Shown: positions 36,836-48,743 of the stretch, piece by piece
Position numbering within the stretch: the first letter of the stretch is position 1
How the letters are laid out: every line of letters starts with the position of its first letter
Origin: Deinococcus gobiensis I-0
GTDB taxonomy: Bacteria; Deinococcota; Deinococci; Deinococcales; Deinococcaceae
NCBI RefSeq assembly: GCF_000252445.1
Contig: NC_017790.1
Span: 1,470,501-1,534,500 of the forward strand
Length of the DNA stretch: 64,000 nucleotides
Direction: 5' to 3'
Notes under the pieces: generated by a model
Database searches by the model: none
Seen by the model: the letters and a program-made list of their open reading frames with translations, nothing else
What the model was told of the DNA's origin: nothing
Program-made: the position numbers and the translations under genes

Positions 36836-36868
36836 GGGGGGGGCGGCGGGGGAGACCCGGCCGCCCCC
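36836..36868 (+). terminator. Hairpin after the sugar-binding-protein gene
   Basis: GGGGGCGGC (from 36839) pairs with GCCGCCCCC (36860-36868). No U-tract follows. Confidence 0.6.
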
Positions 36869-36926
36869 GTGGCTGTGCGCCCGGCCCTCACCCGCCCCCC
36901 GCGCCCGCGCGACACAATGGCGGACA

Positions 36927-38963
36927 ATGAACAACCTGTCCTTCCGGCCCCTGCTCGCGGCCCTGCTGGTCGGCGCGGCGCAGGCGGCTCCCGTCACGCT
37001 GACCCCGACCGCCCAGGCCCGCGCCGGGGTGCCCGCCGGAACGCTGGTGCCCACGCCGCAGCAATCGAGCTTCCCGGCCGGCACGCTGCCCCTGGCGGGC
37101 CTGGGCCTGAAGGTGGTCGGCACGGCCCCCGAACTCGGCTGGGCCGCCCGCGACCTGCGCGCCGAGTGGCAGACGCGCCTGGGTCAGAACCTCCCCGACG
37201 CTGCCGGCACCGGGGTCGCCGTGACGGTGGGCACACTGGCCGATCCCGCCCTGGCCGCGAAGGTGAAGGCGGCCGGGCTGAGCGCCAGCGGCCCCGAGGG
37301 CTACGCCCTGTGGGTGGAGGCGGGCGGCGCCTACGTGGTCGGGGCCGACGCGCGCGGCGCCTACGCGGGCGCGCAGACCTTGCGCCAGCTCCTGACGCCC
37401 GGGGGTCTGCGCTTCGCGCGCGTCAGCGACCGCCCCGGCCTGTCCACGCGCGTCGCCATGATCTACCTCGACGGCTCTGGCCAGGGCGTCAACGACCGCC
37501 TGATCCCCATGCTCGCGGCGCTGAAATACAACGCCGTTCTGGTCATGAGCAACTACGTGCAGTGGGATACGGCGCGCGCGGGCGGCTTCGCGCACCCCGG
37601 CGGCGCGACCAAGGCCGAGGCGCGGCGGGTGGCCGACCTGGCGCGGAGCTACGGCCTGGAACCCATTCCCCTCGTCGAGACGCTGGGCCACGCCGGGTGG
37701 ATGTTCTACGGCGGCAAGAATCTCGACCTCGTGCAGGACCCCGACTCGAAAGACCCCTACGCCTACGACACCCTGAATCCGGCGACCTACTCGCGGGTGG
37801 TCGTGCCCATCCTGAAGGAGGTGGTCGAGACCTTCCGCCCGAAGGTCGTGCATATCGGCCACGACGAGGTGCGTAGCCGCGACCGCTTCCCGGCGCGCGC
37901 GAACGGCAAGGCGGTGGGCTTCGAGAAGCTCTTCGTGGACGACGTGCTGCGGCTGCACGGCGAACTGAAGGCCCTGAACGTCGGCACGATGATGTGGCAC
38001 GACGTGGCCTTTTCCGACGCGGTGATCGGCACCCTGCCCGCCCAGTTGCCCAAGGACATCCAGGTGGCGTACTGGAACTACATCCCCGGCACCGGCAGCG
38101 CCCTGCTGGGCCAGATCAAAGGGCTGGGCTTCCCGGTCCTGGGCGCGAGCTGGGCCGACCCCGGCAACGCCGAGGCGCTGGCGAAGGGCAGCGTGCAGGC
38201 GGGCGCAGCCGGCATGATCCAGACCCGCTGGACCGGCTATTTCGGCAACCCCAGCATCTGGGACGGCGCGGCGAACCAGGGCGTGGCTTACGTGCGCGGC
38301 GCCGCCGCCTTCTGGAATCCGGCCGCCCCTGCCCTGACCGGGGCCGAGGGCCTGTACCGCGACCTCTACCAGCCCACGGCCTACCGCGCCCAGACCGGGC
38401 AACTGGCCGACCTGACGCCGCTGGTCACGCGCCCGCTGACCGACGAGGGCGGCAAGGGCTGGATTCTCAAGGGGCCGGACACCGACCTGCGGGGCCTGCC
38501 GCGCGGGACCGTACGTCTCGGGGCGTATACCTTCAGCGTCTCGGGCGCGGTGATGCTGCGCGGGTCGCGCGCCGCCGCCAAGGACCTGCCCGAGCGCGTC
38601 ACGGTGGAGGTGGGCCGCAAGGCCGACGCCCTGGCCTTCCTGCACACGACCGGCTGGCCCGCCGCCCTGAACCGCGAGGTCGTCGGGCGCTACGAGATCG
38701 AGTACGCCGACGGCCGCCGCGTCACCCAGCCGCTCGAATACGGCCGCCACATCCGCGCCTGGACCGACACCGAGGCCACCAGCATGGTTCCGGCCCCCGG
38801 CTGGAGCGGCCAGACCCGCGACGGCCTCGCGGTCGCCGTGCCGGTCCTCGAATGGACCAACCCGCGCCCGGAGGCCGTCATCAAGTCCGTTACCCTCGTC
38901 AGCGAGGGCAAGGGGGCCAACCCGGCGCTGCTGGGCCTGACGCTGATCGGGGAGGGGAAATAG
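36927..38963 (+). CDS. Glycoside hydrolase family 20 beta-N-acetylhexosaminidase, exported
   Basis: A 678-residue protein with a signal peptide (to about A21), an N-terminal GH20b-like alpha/beta domain (residues 40-165) and a TIM barrel. The catalytic Asp-Glu pair is D313-E314 in VVHIGHDEV, the GH20 H-x-G-x-D-E signature. A C-terminal beta-rich region of about 200 residues may be a carbohydrate-binding or accessory domain. GH20 enzymes use the substrate N-acetyl group in catalysis to remove terminal GlcNAc or GalNAc. The weak CACAAT box lies 8 bases before ATG 36927. The neighbourhood suggests outside-the-cell release of amino sugars. Confidence 0.88.
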   Translation: MNNLSFRPLLAALLVGAAQAAPVTLTPTAQARAGVPAGTLVPTPQQSSFPAGTLPLAGLGLKVVGTAPELGWAARDLRAEWQTRLGQNLPDAAGTGVAVTVGTLADPALAAKVKAAGLSASGPEGYALWVEAGGAYVVGADARGAYAGAQTLRQLLTPGGLRFARVSDRPGLSTRVAMIYLDGSGQGVNDRLIPMLAALKYNAVLVMSNYVQWDTARAGGFAHPGGATKAEARRVADLARSYGLEPIPLVETLGHAGWMFYGGKNLDLVQDPDSKDPYAYDTLNPATYSRVVVPILKEVVETFRPKVVHIGHDEVRSRDRFPARANGKAVGFEKLFVDDVLRLHGELKALNVGTMMWHDVAFSDAVIGTLPAQLPKDIQVAYWNYIPGTGSALLGQIKGLGFPVLGASWADPGNAEALAKGSVQAGAAGMIQTRWTGYFGNPSIWDGAANQGVAYVRGAAAFWNPAAPALTGAEGLYRDLYQPTAYRAQTGQLADLTPLVTRPLTDEGGKGWILKGPDTDLRGLPRGTVRLGAYTFSVSGAVMLRGSRAAAKDLPERVTVEVGRKADALAFLHTTGWPAALNREVVGRYEIEYADGRRVTQPLEYGRHIRAWTDTEATSMVPAPGWSGQTRDGLAVAVPVLEWTNPRPEAVIKSVTLVSEGKGANPALLGLTLIGEGK

Positions 38964-38989
38964 GGCTGACGCCCGGCAGCCGGCCCGGA

Positions 38990-38995
38990 TAGACT
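38990..38995 (+). promoter_or_regulatory. -10 box TAGACT, small gene at 39001
   Basis: TAGACT ends 5 bases before ATG 39001. Confidence 0.45.
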
Positions 38996-39000
38996 GGTTC

Positions 39001-39183
39001 ATGTCGTTCCTGAACAGAATCCGGGCCGCGCTGACCGGCCTCCGCAAAGCCCCGGAGCACACCAGTACGGCGCTTTTCCAGCCCCGTGCGGATGGCCTGG
39101 GTGGCGCGCTCCCCCTGCTGTTCACTCGGGAGGACCGCCTGCCCCCCGAGGCCGAGGAGCGGCCCTTCCGGTTCCGGGACTGA
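39001..39183 (+). CDS. Hypothetical protein, 60 aa
   Basis: A short basic N-terminus (MSFLNRIRAALTGLRKAPEH) is followed by ALFQPRADGLGGALPLLFTRE and an acidic/aromatic end, EERPFRFRD. I recognise no family. The start is supported by the TAGACT box, and the frame is closed and compact, so a real small gene is more likely than not. It stands between GH20 and hemB without clear operon links. Confidence 0.5.
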   Translation: MSFLNRIRAALTGLRKAPEHTSTALFQPRADGLGGALPLLFTREDRLPPEAEERPFRFRD

Positions 39184-39242
39184 CAGGCCGGCTCCGGCGG
39201 ACCATTGTCGCCCCGGCCGGCGTCTGTCCCGCCGCCCCGCGC

Positions 39243-39248
39243 TAGCCT
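39243..39248 (+). promoter_or_regulatory. -10 box TAGCCT (GCGCTAGCCT), leaderless start of hemB
   Basis: The box ends 7 bases before ATG 39256. Confidence 0.6.
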
Positions 39249-39255
39249 TGCAGGC

Positions 39256-40266
39256 ATGAGCCTTCCCCTGCCTGCCCAGCGGCCCCGTCGGCTGCGCCGC
39301 ACCCCCGCGCTGCGCGCCCTGACCCGCGAGGTCACGCTCGCGCCCGCGCACCTCATCCACCCGATGTTCGTGCACGAACAGGAGGCGGACACGCCGGTCG
39401 CCACCATGCCCGGCGTGATGCGCCACAGCATCGAGAGCGCGGTCGAATCGGCGCGCACGGCGCTGTCGCTGGGCATCCGCTCGGTGATCCTCTTCGGGAT
39501 TCCCGATGCCAAGGACGCGCTCGGCGGCGGAGCCTACGACGAGGACGGCGTGATCCAGCGGGCGACCCGCGCCATCAAGGCGGCGCTGCCCGAGCTGACC
39601 GTCATCGCCGACACCTGCCTGTGCGAGTACACCGACCACGGCCACTGCGGGCCGCTGTGCGAGGTGGGTGACGGCCAGTGGACCGTGGACAACGACCCCA
39701 CGCTGGAATTGCTGGCGCGCACCGCCGTCTCGCAGGCGCGTGCCGGGGCCGACGTCGTGGCCCCCAGCGCCATGATGGACGGCCAGGTGGCGGCCATCCG
39801 CGCCGGGCTGGACGAGGCGGGTTTCGGGCACGTGCCGGTCATGAGCTACGCGGTCAAGTACGCCAGCGCCTATTACGGCCCCTTCCGCGACGCGGCGGGC
39901 AGCACCCCCAGCGTGGGCGACCGCGCCAGCTACCAGATGGACCCGGCGGGCGGCTACCGTGAGGCGCTGCGCGAGGCCCGGCTGGACGTGGCCGAGGGGG
40001 CCGACTACCTGATGGTCAAGCCGGCGCTGGCCTACCTCGACGTCCTGAAGCTGCTGCGCGACGAGTTCGACCTGCCGCTCGTCACCTACAACGTCTCGGG
40101 CGAGTACGCGCTGGTCAAGGCGGCCGCGCAGCTCGGCTTCATGGACGAGCGCCGCACGGTCCTCGAAACCCTGACCGGCATGCGCCGCGCCGGGGCCGAC
40201 GCCATCATCACCTACCATGCGCTGGACGCGGCGCGCTGGCTGGCCGGGGGGCCGGTGACCCCGTGA
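39256..40266 (+). CDS. hemB: Porphobilinogen synthase (delta-aminolevulinic acid dehydratase)
   Basis: A 336-residue enzyme condensing two 5-aminolevulinate molecules to porphobilinogen. The catalytic Zn site is the three-cysteine type: C121, C123 and C131 in [14 protein letters not shown]. The Schiff-base lysines are K201 ([15 protein letters not shown]) and K255 ([12 protein letters not shown]). Length is standard. Its stop overlaps the next gene as GTGA, forming an operon with a phosphatase and a heme-monooxygenase-like protein. Confidence 0.96.
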   Translation: MSLPLPAQRPRRLRRTPALRALTREVTLAPAHLIHPMFVHEQEADTPVATMPGVMRHSIESAVESARTALSLGIRSVILFGIPDAKDALGGGAYDEDGVIQRATRAIKAALPELTVIADTCLCEYTDHGHCGPLCEVGDGQWTVDNDPTLELLARTAVSQARAGADVVAPSAMMDGQVAAIRAGLDEAGFGHVPVMSYAVKYASAYYGPFRDAAGSTPSVGDRASYQMDPAGGYREALREARLDVAEGADYLMVKPALAYLDVLKLLRDEFDLPLVTYNVSGEYALVKAAAQLGFMDERRTVLETLTGMRRAGADAIITYHALDAARWLAGGPVTP

Positions 40267-40808
40267 GCGGACCGCTGCGGATCGACTGGGTCGAGACCTC
40301 GCTGTGGCCGGGGCGACTGGGCCTGACCTTCGCGCCGGGCAAGCGGGGGGTGAGCCTGCTGCACCCCGGCGTCATGCATACCCGCGACATGGCCGAGGAC
40401 TTCGGCGTGCTGGCCCGGGAAGGCGTGAACGTCCTCGCGCCGCTCATCGAGGACTTCGAGTTCGAGCTGCTGGACATGGGGGACTACCACGCGGAGGCCG
40501 GGCGCCGGGGCATCGTGCTCGCTCCCTGTCCCATCCCCGACCGGGAGGTGCCGCGCGACCTCGCCGCCTTCGGGGCGCTACTCGACGAGCTGATGGACGC
40601 CCTGCTCGACGGCCGCCGGGTGGTCGTCCACTGCCGGGGCGGGCTGGGGCGCGCGGGCCTGACTGCCGCCTGCCTGCTCGTGCAGGGCGGACTGGGGGCC
40701 ACGGAGGCGGTGGCGCTCGTCCGGCGTACGCGGCCCGGTACGATAGAGACGGCCGAGCAGGAAGAGTTTGTCCATACCTTCGAGACCCGTCAGGGAGGAA
40801 CCCCATGA
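40263..40808 (+). CDS. Dual-specificity/tyrosine phosphatase-family protein
   Basis: A 181-residue protein with the cysteine-phosphatase P-loop [10 protein letters not shown] (C124, R130) and an upstream general-acid region containing [13 protein letters not shown]. The layout resembles the KAP/CDKN3-like group of bacterial dual-specificity phosphatases. It has a GTG start at 40263, overlapping the hemB stop as GTGA; its own stop overlaps the following ATG as ATGA. The tight double coupling places it in the heme operon, but its substrate is unknown. Confidence 0.85.
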   Translation: MSGPLRIDWVETSLWPGRLGLTFAPGKRGVSLLHPGVMHTRDMAEDFGVLAREGVNVLAPLIEDFEFELLDMGDYHAEAGRRGIVLAPCPIPDREVPRDLAAFGALLDELMDALLDGRRVVVHCRGGLGRAGLTAACLLVQGGLGATEAVALVRRTRPGTIETAEQEEFVHTFETRQGGTP

Positions 40809-41119
40809 TCACCGTCGCCAACCGTATCTATGTCAAGCCCGAGTACCACGACCAGTTCGCCGAGCGTTTCCGCGAGCGCGCCGGGCTGGTGGACGGCATG
40901 CCGGGTTTCGTCGCCAACCACGTGCTGCGCCCCACCAAGGAAGGTGAGCCCTTCGTCGTCCTGACCTTCTGGGAGAGCCGCGAGACCTTCGAGGCCTGGA
41001 CCCAGAGCGACGCCTTCCGCCAGGGGCACGCCCGCAGCGGCTCGCTGCCCCGCGAGGCCTTCAGCGGCCCCAACGTGCTGGAGATGCACGAGGTCGTGAC
41101 GAGCAGTCACCTGACCTGA
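40805..41119 (+). CDS. Antibiotic-biosynthesis-monooxygenase-fold protein, HmoB/IsdG-like
   Basis: A 104-residue ferredoxin-like protein. The sequence [22 protein letters not shown], the GMPGFVANHVLRP segment and VVLTFWESRETFEAWTQSDAFRQGH match the heme-degrading monooxygenase group (HmoB, IsdG, and the LFxxG-like N-x-x-V pattern). That group opens the porphyrin ring and frees iron. GGAGG lies just upstream of ATG 40805, which overlaps the phosphatase stop. Location directly behind hemB supports a role in heme turnover; a different ABM-fold function cannot be excluded. Confidence 0.78.
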   Translation: MITVANRIYVKPEYHDQFAERFRERAGLVDGMPGFVANHVLRPTKEGEPFVVLTFWESRETFEAWTQSDAFRQGHARSGSLPREAFSGPNVLEMHEVVTSSHLT

Positions 41120-41121
41120 AG

Positions 41122-41177
41122 CCCGGGCCGGGCGGGGATGGTGCGGGCGTGAGGACGGCCCTCACCGCCCGGCCGGG
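41122..41177 (+). terminator. Long GC hairpin after the hemB operon
   Basis: CCCGGGCCGGGCGG (41122-41135) pairs with CCGCCCGGCCGGG (41165-41177) with one bulged G. The stem is about 13 bp and ends 9 bases before the next -10 box. Confidence 0.6.
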
Positions 41178-41186
41178 CCGCCCCCC

Positions 41187-41192
41187 TACACT
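41187..41192 (+). promoter_or_regulatory. -10 box TACACT, leaderless start of the lipoprotein gene
   Basis: TACACT ends 7 bases before ATG 41200. Confidence 0.65.
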
Positions 41193-41199
41193 GGGGGCC

Positions 41200-41718
41200 A
41201 TGAAGAAGCGTGTCCCCCTGCTCCTGAGCGCCGCTGCCGCCTGTCTCCTGGCCTCTTGCGCGCCGACCCTGACCGGACCCGTCACGGGCCGCATCGTCAA
41301 CGGCCAGACCGGTGAGGAAGGCACCGTCAGCTTCACGCGCGGCACCCTGCGCCCCGGCTATGTCAACGGGTCGGCAGGGGACAACGTGGTCGTCCGCATC
41401 GGGTCGCTGGCCTACACGGGCCGCACCACCATCGTCAATGGCGGCGTGGTCGGGCCCCTGCCCGCCGGCTGGGGCCTGAGTCTGGGCTTCGGGGGCGGCT
41501 CCCGCCTGGGCGACGAGGGGGCGCTGGGCTGGGGCACCCGCCTGGACACGCCTGCCCCGGGCGCGGCGGCCGTGACTTCGCGCACCGGCAACCTCATTGC
41601 CCGGACGCTGGGGGCGTCGCCCCGCACCCTGACCTGCACCCTGACGGTGGATACGGCCGAGCATGGTATCGGGGACTGCACCGGCAGCGACGGCGCGAAG
41701 TACGCCCTGCAATTCTGA
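41200..41718 (+). CDS. Hypothetical lipoprotein, 172 aa
   Basis: A type II signal peptide, MKKRVPLLLSAAAACLLASC, ends in lipobox LASC. The mature part is Gly/Thr-rich and beta-like (GRIVNGQTGEEGTVSFTRGT, GLSLGFGGGSRLGDEG). Two further cysteines near the C-terminus (TLTCTL and GDCTGSDG) could form a disulfide. No family is recognised. It should be anchored in a membrane facing the periplasm. Confidence 0.7.
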   Translation: MKKRVPLLLSAAAACLLASCAPTLTGPVTGRIVNGQTGEEGTVSFTRGTLRPGYVNGSAGDNVVVRIGSLAYTGRTTIVNGGVVGPLPAGWGLSLGFGGGSRLGDEGALGWGTRLDTPAPGAAAVTSRTGNLIARTLGASPRTLTCTLTVDTAEHGIGDCTGSDGAKYALQF

Positions 41719-41806
41719 TCGCGGCATTCGGAGTCGTCGCGGGTGATCCCCAGCGACGCTGAATCAAGCGGAGCGGGCACCTGAAAACCGCTGTCCTTCT
41801 GCACAA

Positions 41807-41847
41807 AGAACGCGGCGCGGAGGCCTGGAGCCTCCGCGCCGCGTTCT
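41807..41847 (-). terminator. Perfect 18-bp inverted repeat, terminator of the sdh operon
   Basis: AGAACGCGGCGCGGAGGC and its exact inverse flank a 5-base loop (41825-41829). Read from the sdh side it is followed by TTGTG after TTCT, a weak U-rich end; from the lipoprotein side by CTGTCC. It probably serves both convergent units. Confidence 0.8.
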
Positions 41848-41856
41848 CTGTCCGGC

Positions 41857-42630
<774 letters not shown>

Positions 42631-42680
42631 TTCAGAAACCGTCCTTTACGGAAGGTGGTGCGGAGGAAAAGAGAAGGCGC

Positions 42681-44432
<1,752 letters not shown>

Positions 44433-44519
44433 AGGACTTCCTTTAAATCACGGTTCGTCTGTCTCCGCCGTAACGGATGCAACGAATTACGAAAGCGAAA
44501 AGGGTGCTGCGGCCTGCGC

Positions 44520-44897
44520 TCAGATGGCGAACAGGCCCACCGTACCGAACACGAACAGCAGTGCCAGGACGGTGAAGAAGGTGTTGCGCACCCAGGCGCG
44601 GTTGGGACGGGAGCGCACGTAGTCGTCGATGACGTAGCGCGCGCCGTTGCCGCCGTGCAGCAGGGCCAGGCCCAGAATCAGCCAGTCGTACAGCTTCCAG
44701 GCAGGGTTGCCCAGCTTGCTGACCACCGCGTCGAAGGTGGCGTCGGACTCGCTGACCTGCACGAAGGTCATGTAGACGTGCCCCAGCACCAGGAACATCA
44801 GGATCAGGCCGCTGATACGCATGAAGATCCACCAGTTCAGTTCGGCGTTGGAATGTGCCTGCTGGCGGGCGTCCATAAAGGTTCGGGCGCGGATCAT
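44520..44897 (-). CDS. sdhD: Succinate dehydrogenase membrane anchor subunit
   Basis: The 125-residue protein has three membrane helices: WWIFMRISGLILMFLVLGHVY, LYDWLILGLALLHGGNGARY and FFTVLALLFVFGTVGLFAI. Its histidine in LGHVYMTF is suited to heme b or quinone-site duty. The ATG overlaps the sdhC stop (TGATG). An 86-base gap separates it from sdhA. Confidence 0.88.
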   Translation of the reverse strand: MIRARTFMDARQQAHSNAELNWWIFMRISGLILMFLVLGHVYMTFVQVSESDATFDAVVSKLGNPAWKLYDWLILGLALLHGGNGARYVIDDYVRSRPNRAWVRNTFFTVLALLFVFGTVGLFAI

Positions 44898-45253
44898 CAG
44901 TAGCCCCCCACGAGGCGCGGGTACAGGCGCAGGGCCGCGTAGGCGGTCGCCAGCACGCTGACGACCAGCACGCCGTACCACATCTGGCGCTGGTAGGCCA
45001 CGCCGAAGCCGGTCATGTCCATCGCGATGATGCGCAGGCCGTTGAAGGAGTGGTACACCACTGCGCCCACGACCCCGACCAGGCCGATGCGGAAGGCCCA
45101 GAAGTCGTACAGTTCGTGGATCGCCATATACGCCCGTTCACCGAACAGGAACGACCCGATGCTCAGCACGTGCAGCATCAGGTACAGCAGAATCGCCAGC
45201 CCGGACAAGCGGTGGAGCAAGAAGGCCCACTGCCCCTCTCTTCCCTTATACAT
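44897..45253 (-). CDS. sdhC: Succinate dehydrogenase cytochrome b556 subunit
   Basis: A 118-residue membrane subunit. The signature HRLSGLAILLYLMLHVLSIGSF contains the heme-ligand histidine region; three helices in all. ATG 45253 (MYKGREGQWAFLLHR) has a GAGGA just upstream and is preferred over the longer start at 45298, which would put 15 polar residues before it. First gene of the operon. Confidence 0.9.
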   Translation of the reverse strand: MYKGREGQWAFLLHRLSGLAILLYLMLHVLSIGSFLFGERAYMAIHELYDFWAFRIGLVGVVGAVVYHSFNGLRIIAMDMTGFGVAYQRQMWYGVLVVSVLATAYAALRLYPRLVGGY

Positions 45254-45487
45254 TCCTCGGTCCTCCTCAAAATCCCACTTCACCGCTGCGCCTGGCACGG
45301 TCCGTACTCTCAGAGCGTCGGGGAAGCGGGGGCCATACGGACTCGTTCCTTAGGCCACCATGTCAGACTTCCCAAGAATATCACTCTTGCGTTCACAAAT
45401 TGTTGGCCTGGGCGCATGTTCCTGCTGTGGGGACGCGGCGGGGCGGGGCGGCTTCCGGCCCCTCACCCCCGGCGGGCGGGCGCGCGC

Positions 45488-45493
45488 TACGCT
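45488..45493 (+). promoter_or_regulatory. -10 box TACGCT (GCGCTACGCT), gene at 45502
   Basis: The box ends 8 bases before ATG 45502. Confidence 0.5.
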
Positions 45494-45501
45494 GGTGGCC
45501 C

Positions 45502-45861
45502 ATGACCACCGGCCCTGTCCCCACGCCGCCGCCCCGCAACGAGGGCGAGTACGCCCGCAAGCTGGCCCTGGCGATCCTGAGCACCCTGGAACAAAAAGGC
45601 GTCCTGAGCCGGCTGGATGTCGACACCATCCTGCACGCCGCCCACCGCGCCGCCAACCCGCCCGCCCCGGCCCGGCCCGCTGCGCCGGTCGGCCCGGCCG
45701 TGCTGGGCACCCGCTGGGTCAAGCCCAGCGAGGTGGCCTCCATGCCGGCCCCGGCCGCCCCGCTGGCCGCCGATGCCGGACAGGCCGCCGATGCCGGCGA
45801 CGCGCCGGCCCCGGCCCGTACCCCGGCGGCGCCGCCGGTCATCGACTTCACCCTCGACTGA
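45502..45861 (+). CDS. Hypothetical protein, 119 aa
   Basis: Residues 10-50 form a helical unit (GEYARKLALAILSTLEQKGVLSRLDVDTILHAAHR). This is followed by an Ala/Pro-rich linker with a conserved-looking LGTRWVKPSEV patch and an acidic end VIDFTLD. The overall form suggests an adaptor with a short folded head and a flexible tail. No family is recognised. It is divergent from sdhC. Confidence 0.55.
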   Translation: MTTGPVPTPPPRNEGEYARKLALAILSTLEQKGVLSRLDVDTILHAAHRAANPPAPARPAAPVGPAVLGTRWVKPSEVASMPAPAAPLAADAGQAADAGDAPAPARTPAAPPVIDFTLD

Positions 45862-45873
45862 GGAGCAGTTCAA

Positions 45874-45914
45874 GCAGGCGGCGGCCACCCGGAGCTGGGG
45901 TGGCCGCCGCCTGC
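45874..45914. terminator. Perfect 17-bp inverted repeat between convergent genes
   Basis: GCAGGCGGCGGCCACCC (45874-45890) and its inverse (45898-45914) flank a 7-base loop. It lies between the 119-aa gene and the PAP2 gene; no U-tract is present on either side. Confidence 0.7.
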
Positions 45915-45928
45915 TCCTGTGCGCGCCC

Positions 45929-46765
45929 TCAGCGGATGCCGGTGGGGGCTGCCGGCGCCACCGGGACGGCCGGGGCCTCCTGCACGGGCAGCCAGCGGCG
46001 CAGCGCCAGCGGAACGACCTGCACCGCGACCAGCACCAGAGCGGCGTAACGCAGCGCCCGCACGAGCCCGATGTCCTTGAAGCTCTGCGGCAGCGCGCCC
46101 AGCACGAAGTAGGCCGCGAAGACGATGGCCAGCCCGGCCACCCCGACGATCACCCGGCCGGCCCAGTCGCGCGGCGGCGCGAAATCGGGGCGCGCGGCCC
46201 AGAATCCGGCCAGCAGGCCCAGCGCCGTGCCGTACTCGCGCGGCGTGCCCGCCGGCAGGAAGGCGGCGATCAGCACGAGAACTCCTGCCGGCAGCCACCG
46301 CCCCAGCCCCCGTTCGGGAAAGGGCAGGGCGGCGGCCAGGAACGCGAAGCCCAGCCCCAGCCCCAGGCCCACGATCACGTCGGAGGGGTAGTGTACGTGC
46401 AGCAGCAGGCGCGACGCCCCGATGAGGGCCACGAGCGCCGCCGCCACGCCCCAGAACCAGCCCCGGCGCATCTGCGCGGCCATGCCCAGCCAGAGGGTCG
46501 CGGCCATCTGGGTATGCCCGCTGGGCAGTCCCGGCCCCAGGGCGGTCCGTCTGGCCGCCTCCGAGGCCACCGAAGGATCGTCGGTGAAGGGGCGCGGCAG
46601 GTTCAGGCCGTATTTCAGGGCGCTGTTCACGAGGTAGCTCAGCGCGAAGGCGACGCCCAGGTGCCGGCCCCCACGCGGATTGACCAGCAGGGTGTACAGC
46701 GCCAGCACCGCGATGAAGACCTCGTCCCGGCCCAGGTTGGTCACGGCCAGCCATAAAGAGTCCAT
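45929..46765 (-). CDS. PAP2-family membrane phosphatase
   Basis: A 278-residue polytopic protein with the three-part phosphatase signature: [17 protein letters not shown] and [12 protein letters not shown]. Members dephosphorylate lipid phosphates such as undecaprenyl pyrophosphate or phosphatidic acid. About seven hydrophobic helices are visible. ATG 46765 is favoured over a GTG two codons upstream, because the CACACT element then ends 6 bases before it. Confidence 0.88.
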   Translation of the reverse strand: MDSLWLAVTNLGRDEVFIAVLALYTLLVNPRGGRHLGVAFALSYLVNSALKYGLNLPRPFTDDPSVASEAARRTALGPGLPSGHTQMAATLWLGMAAQMRRGWFWGVAAALVALIGASRLLLHVHYPSDVIVGLGLGLGFAFLAAALPFPERGLGRWLPAGVLVLIAAFLPAGTPREYGTALGLLAGFWAARPDFAPPRDWAGRVIVGVAGLAIVFAAYFVLGALPQSFKDIGLVRALRYAALVLVAVQVVPLALRRWLPVQEAPAVPVAPAAPTGIR

Positions 46766-46849
46766 GCTCACAGTGTGTCAGTTTCGGGGCGGTGGAGGGA
46801 AAGACCCGGCCGCAAGTGGAGGCTGGTGGGGCCGCGCGCGCCGGAGCTT

Positions 46850-46855
46850 TACACT
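46850..46855 (+). promoter_or_regulatory. -10 box TACACT, leaderless start of the ABC ATPase gene
   Basis: TACACT ends 7 bases before ATG 46863. Confidence 0.65.
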
Positions 46856-46862
46856 GTGGGCC

Positions 46863-48476
<1,614 letters not shown>

Positions 48477-48743
48477 GGATTCTGCGGCGCACGTGGCAAG
48501 CGTGAGCCTGAAATCAACTGCACTTCATCCTTCTCAGTGCCCGGTGGGCAACTGTGACGCTCGCACCCCCCGGCCGCCGGCCCCTTCCCCTGCGGAATCC
48601 GGCGAATCGGCGGGCCTCCGCCAGACCCGAGGGTCCTTTCTTCCGGCAAACGTGCCGCGTGTTCCGCCTTCCTTTTTCGCCGCCCGTTTCGCCCGGCCCC
48701 TTTCGGATCATCCCAGTCCGGACCCCCCCAGGAGACCTCCTTC
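48477..48743 (+). other. 267-bp gap ahead of bamA
   Basis: No gene is seen. It contains small stems (GGCGG/CCGCC at 48609-48622, then GACC/GGTC before CTTTCTT) that could end the ABC gene transcript. A pyrimidine-rich leader runs up to CAGGAGACC, the ribosome binding site of bamA. No clear -10 box is visible. Confidence 0.4.
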
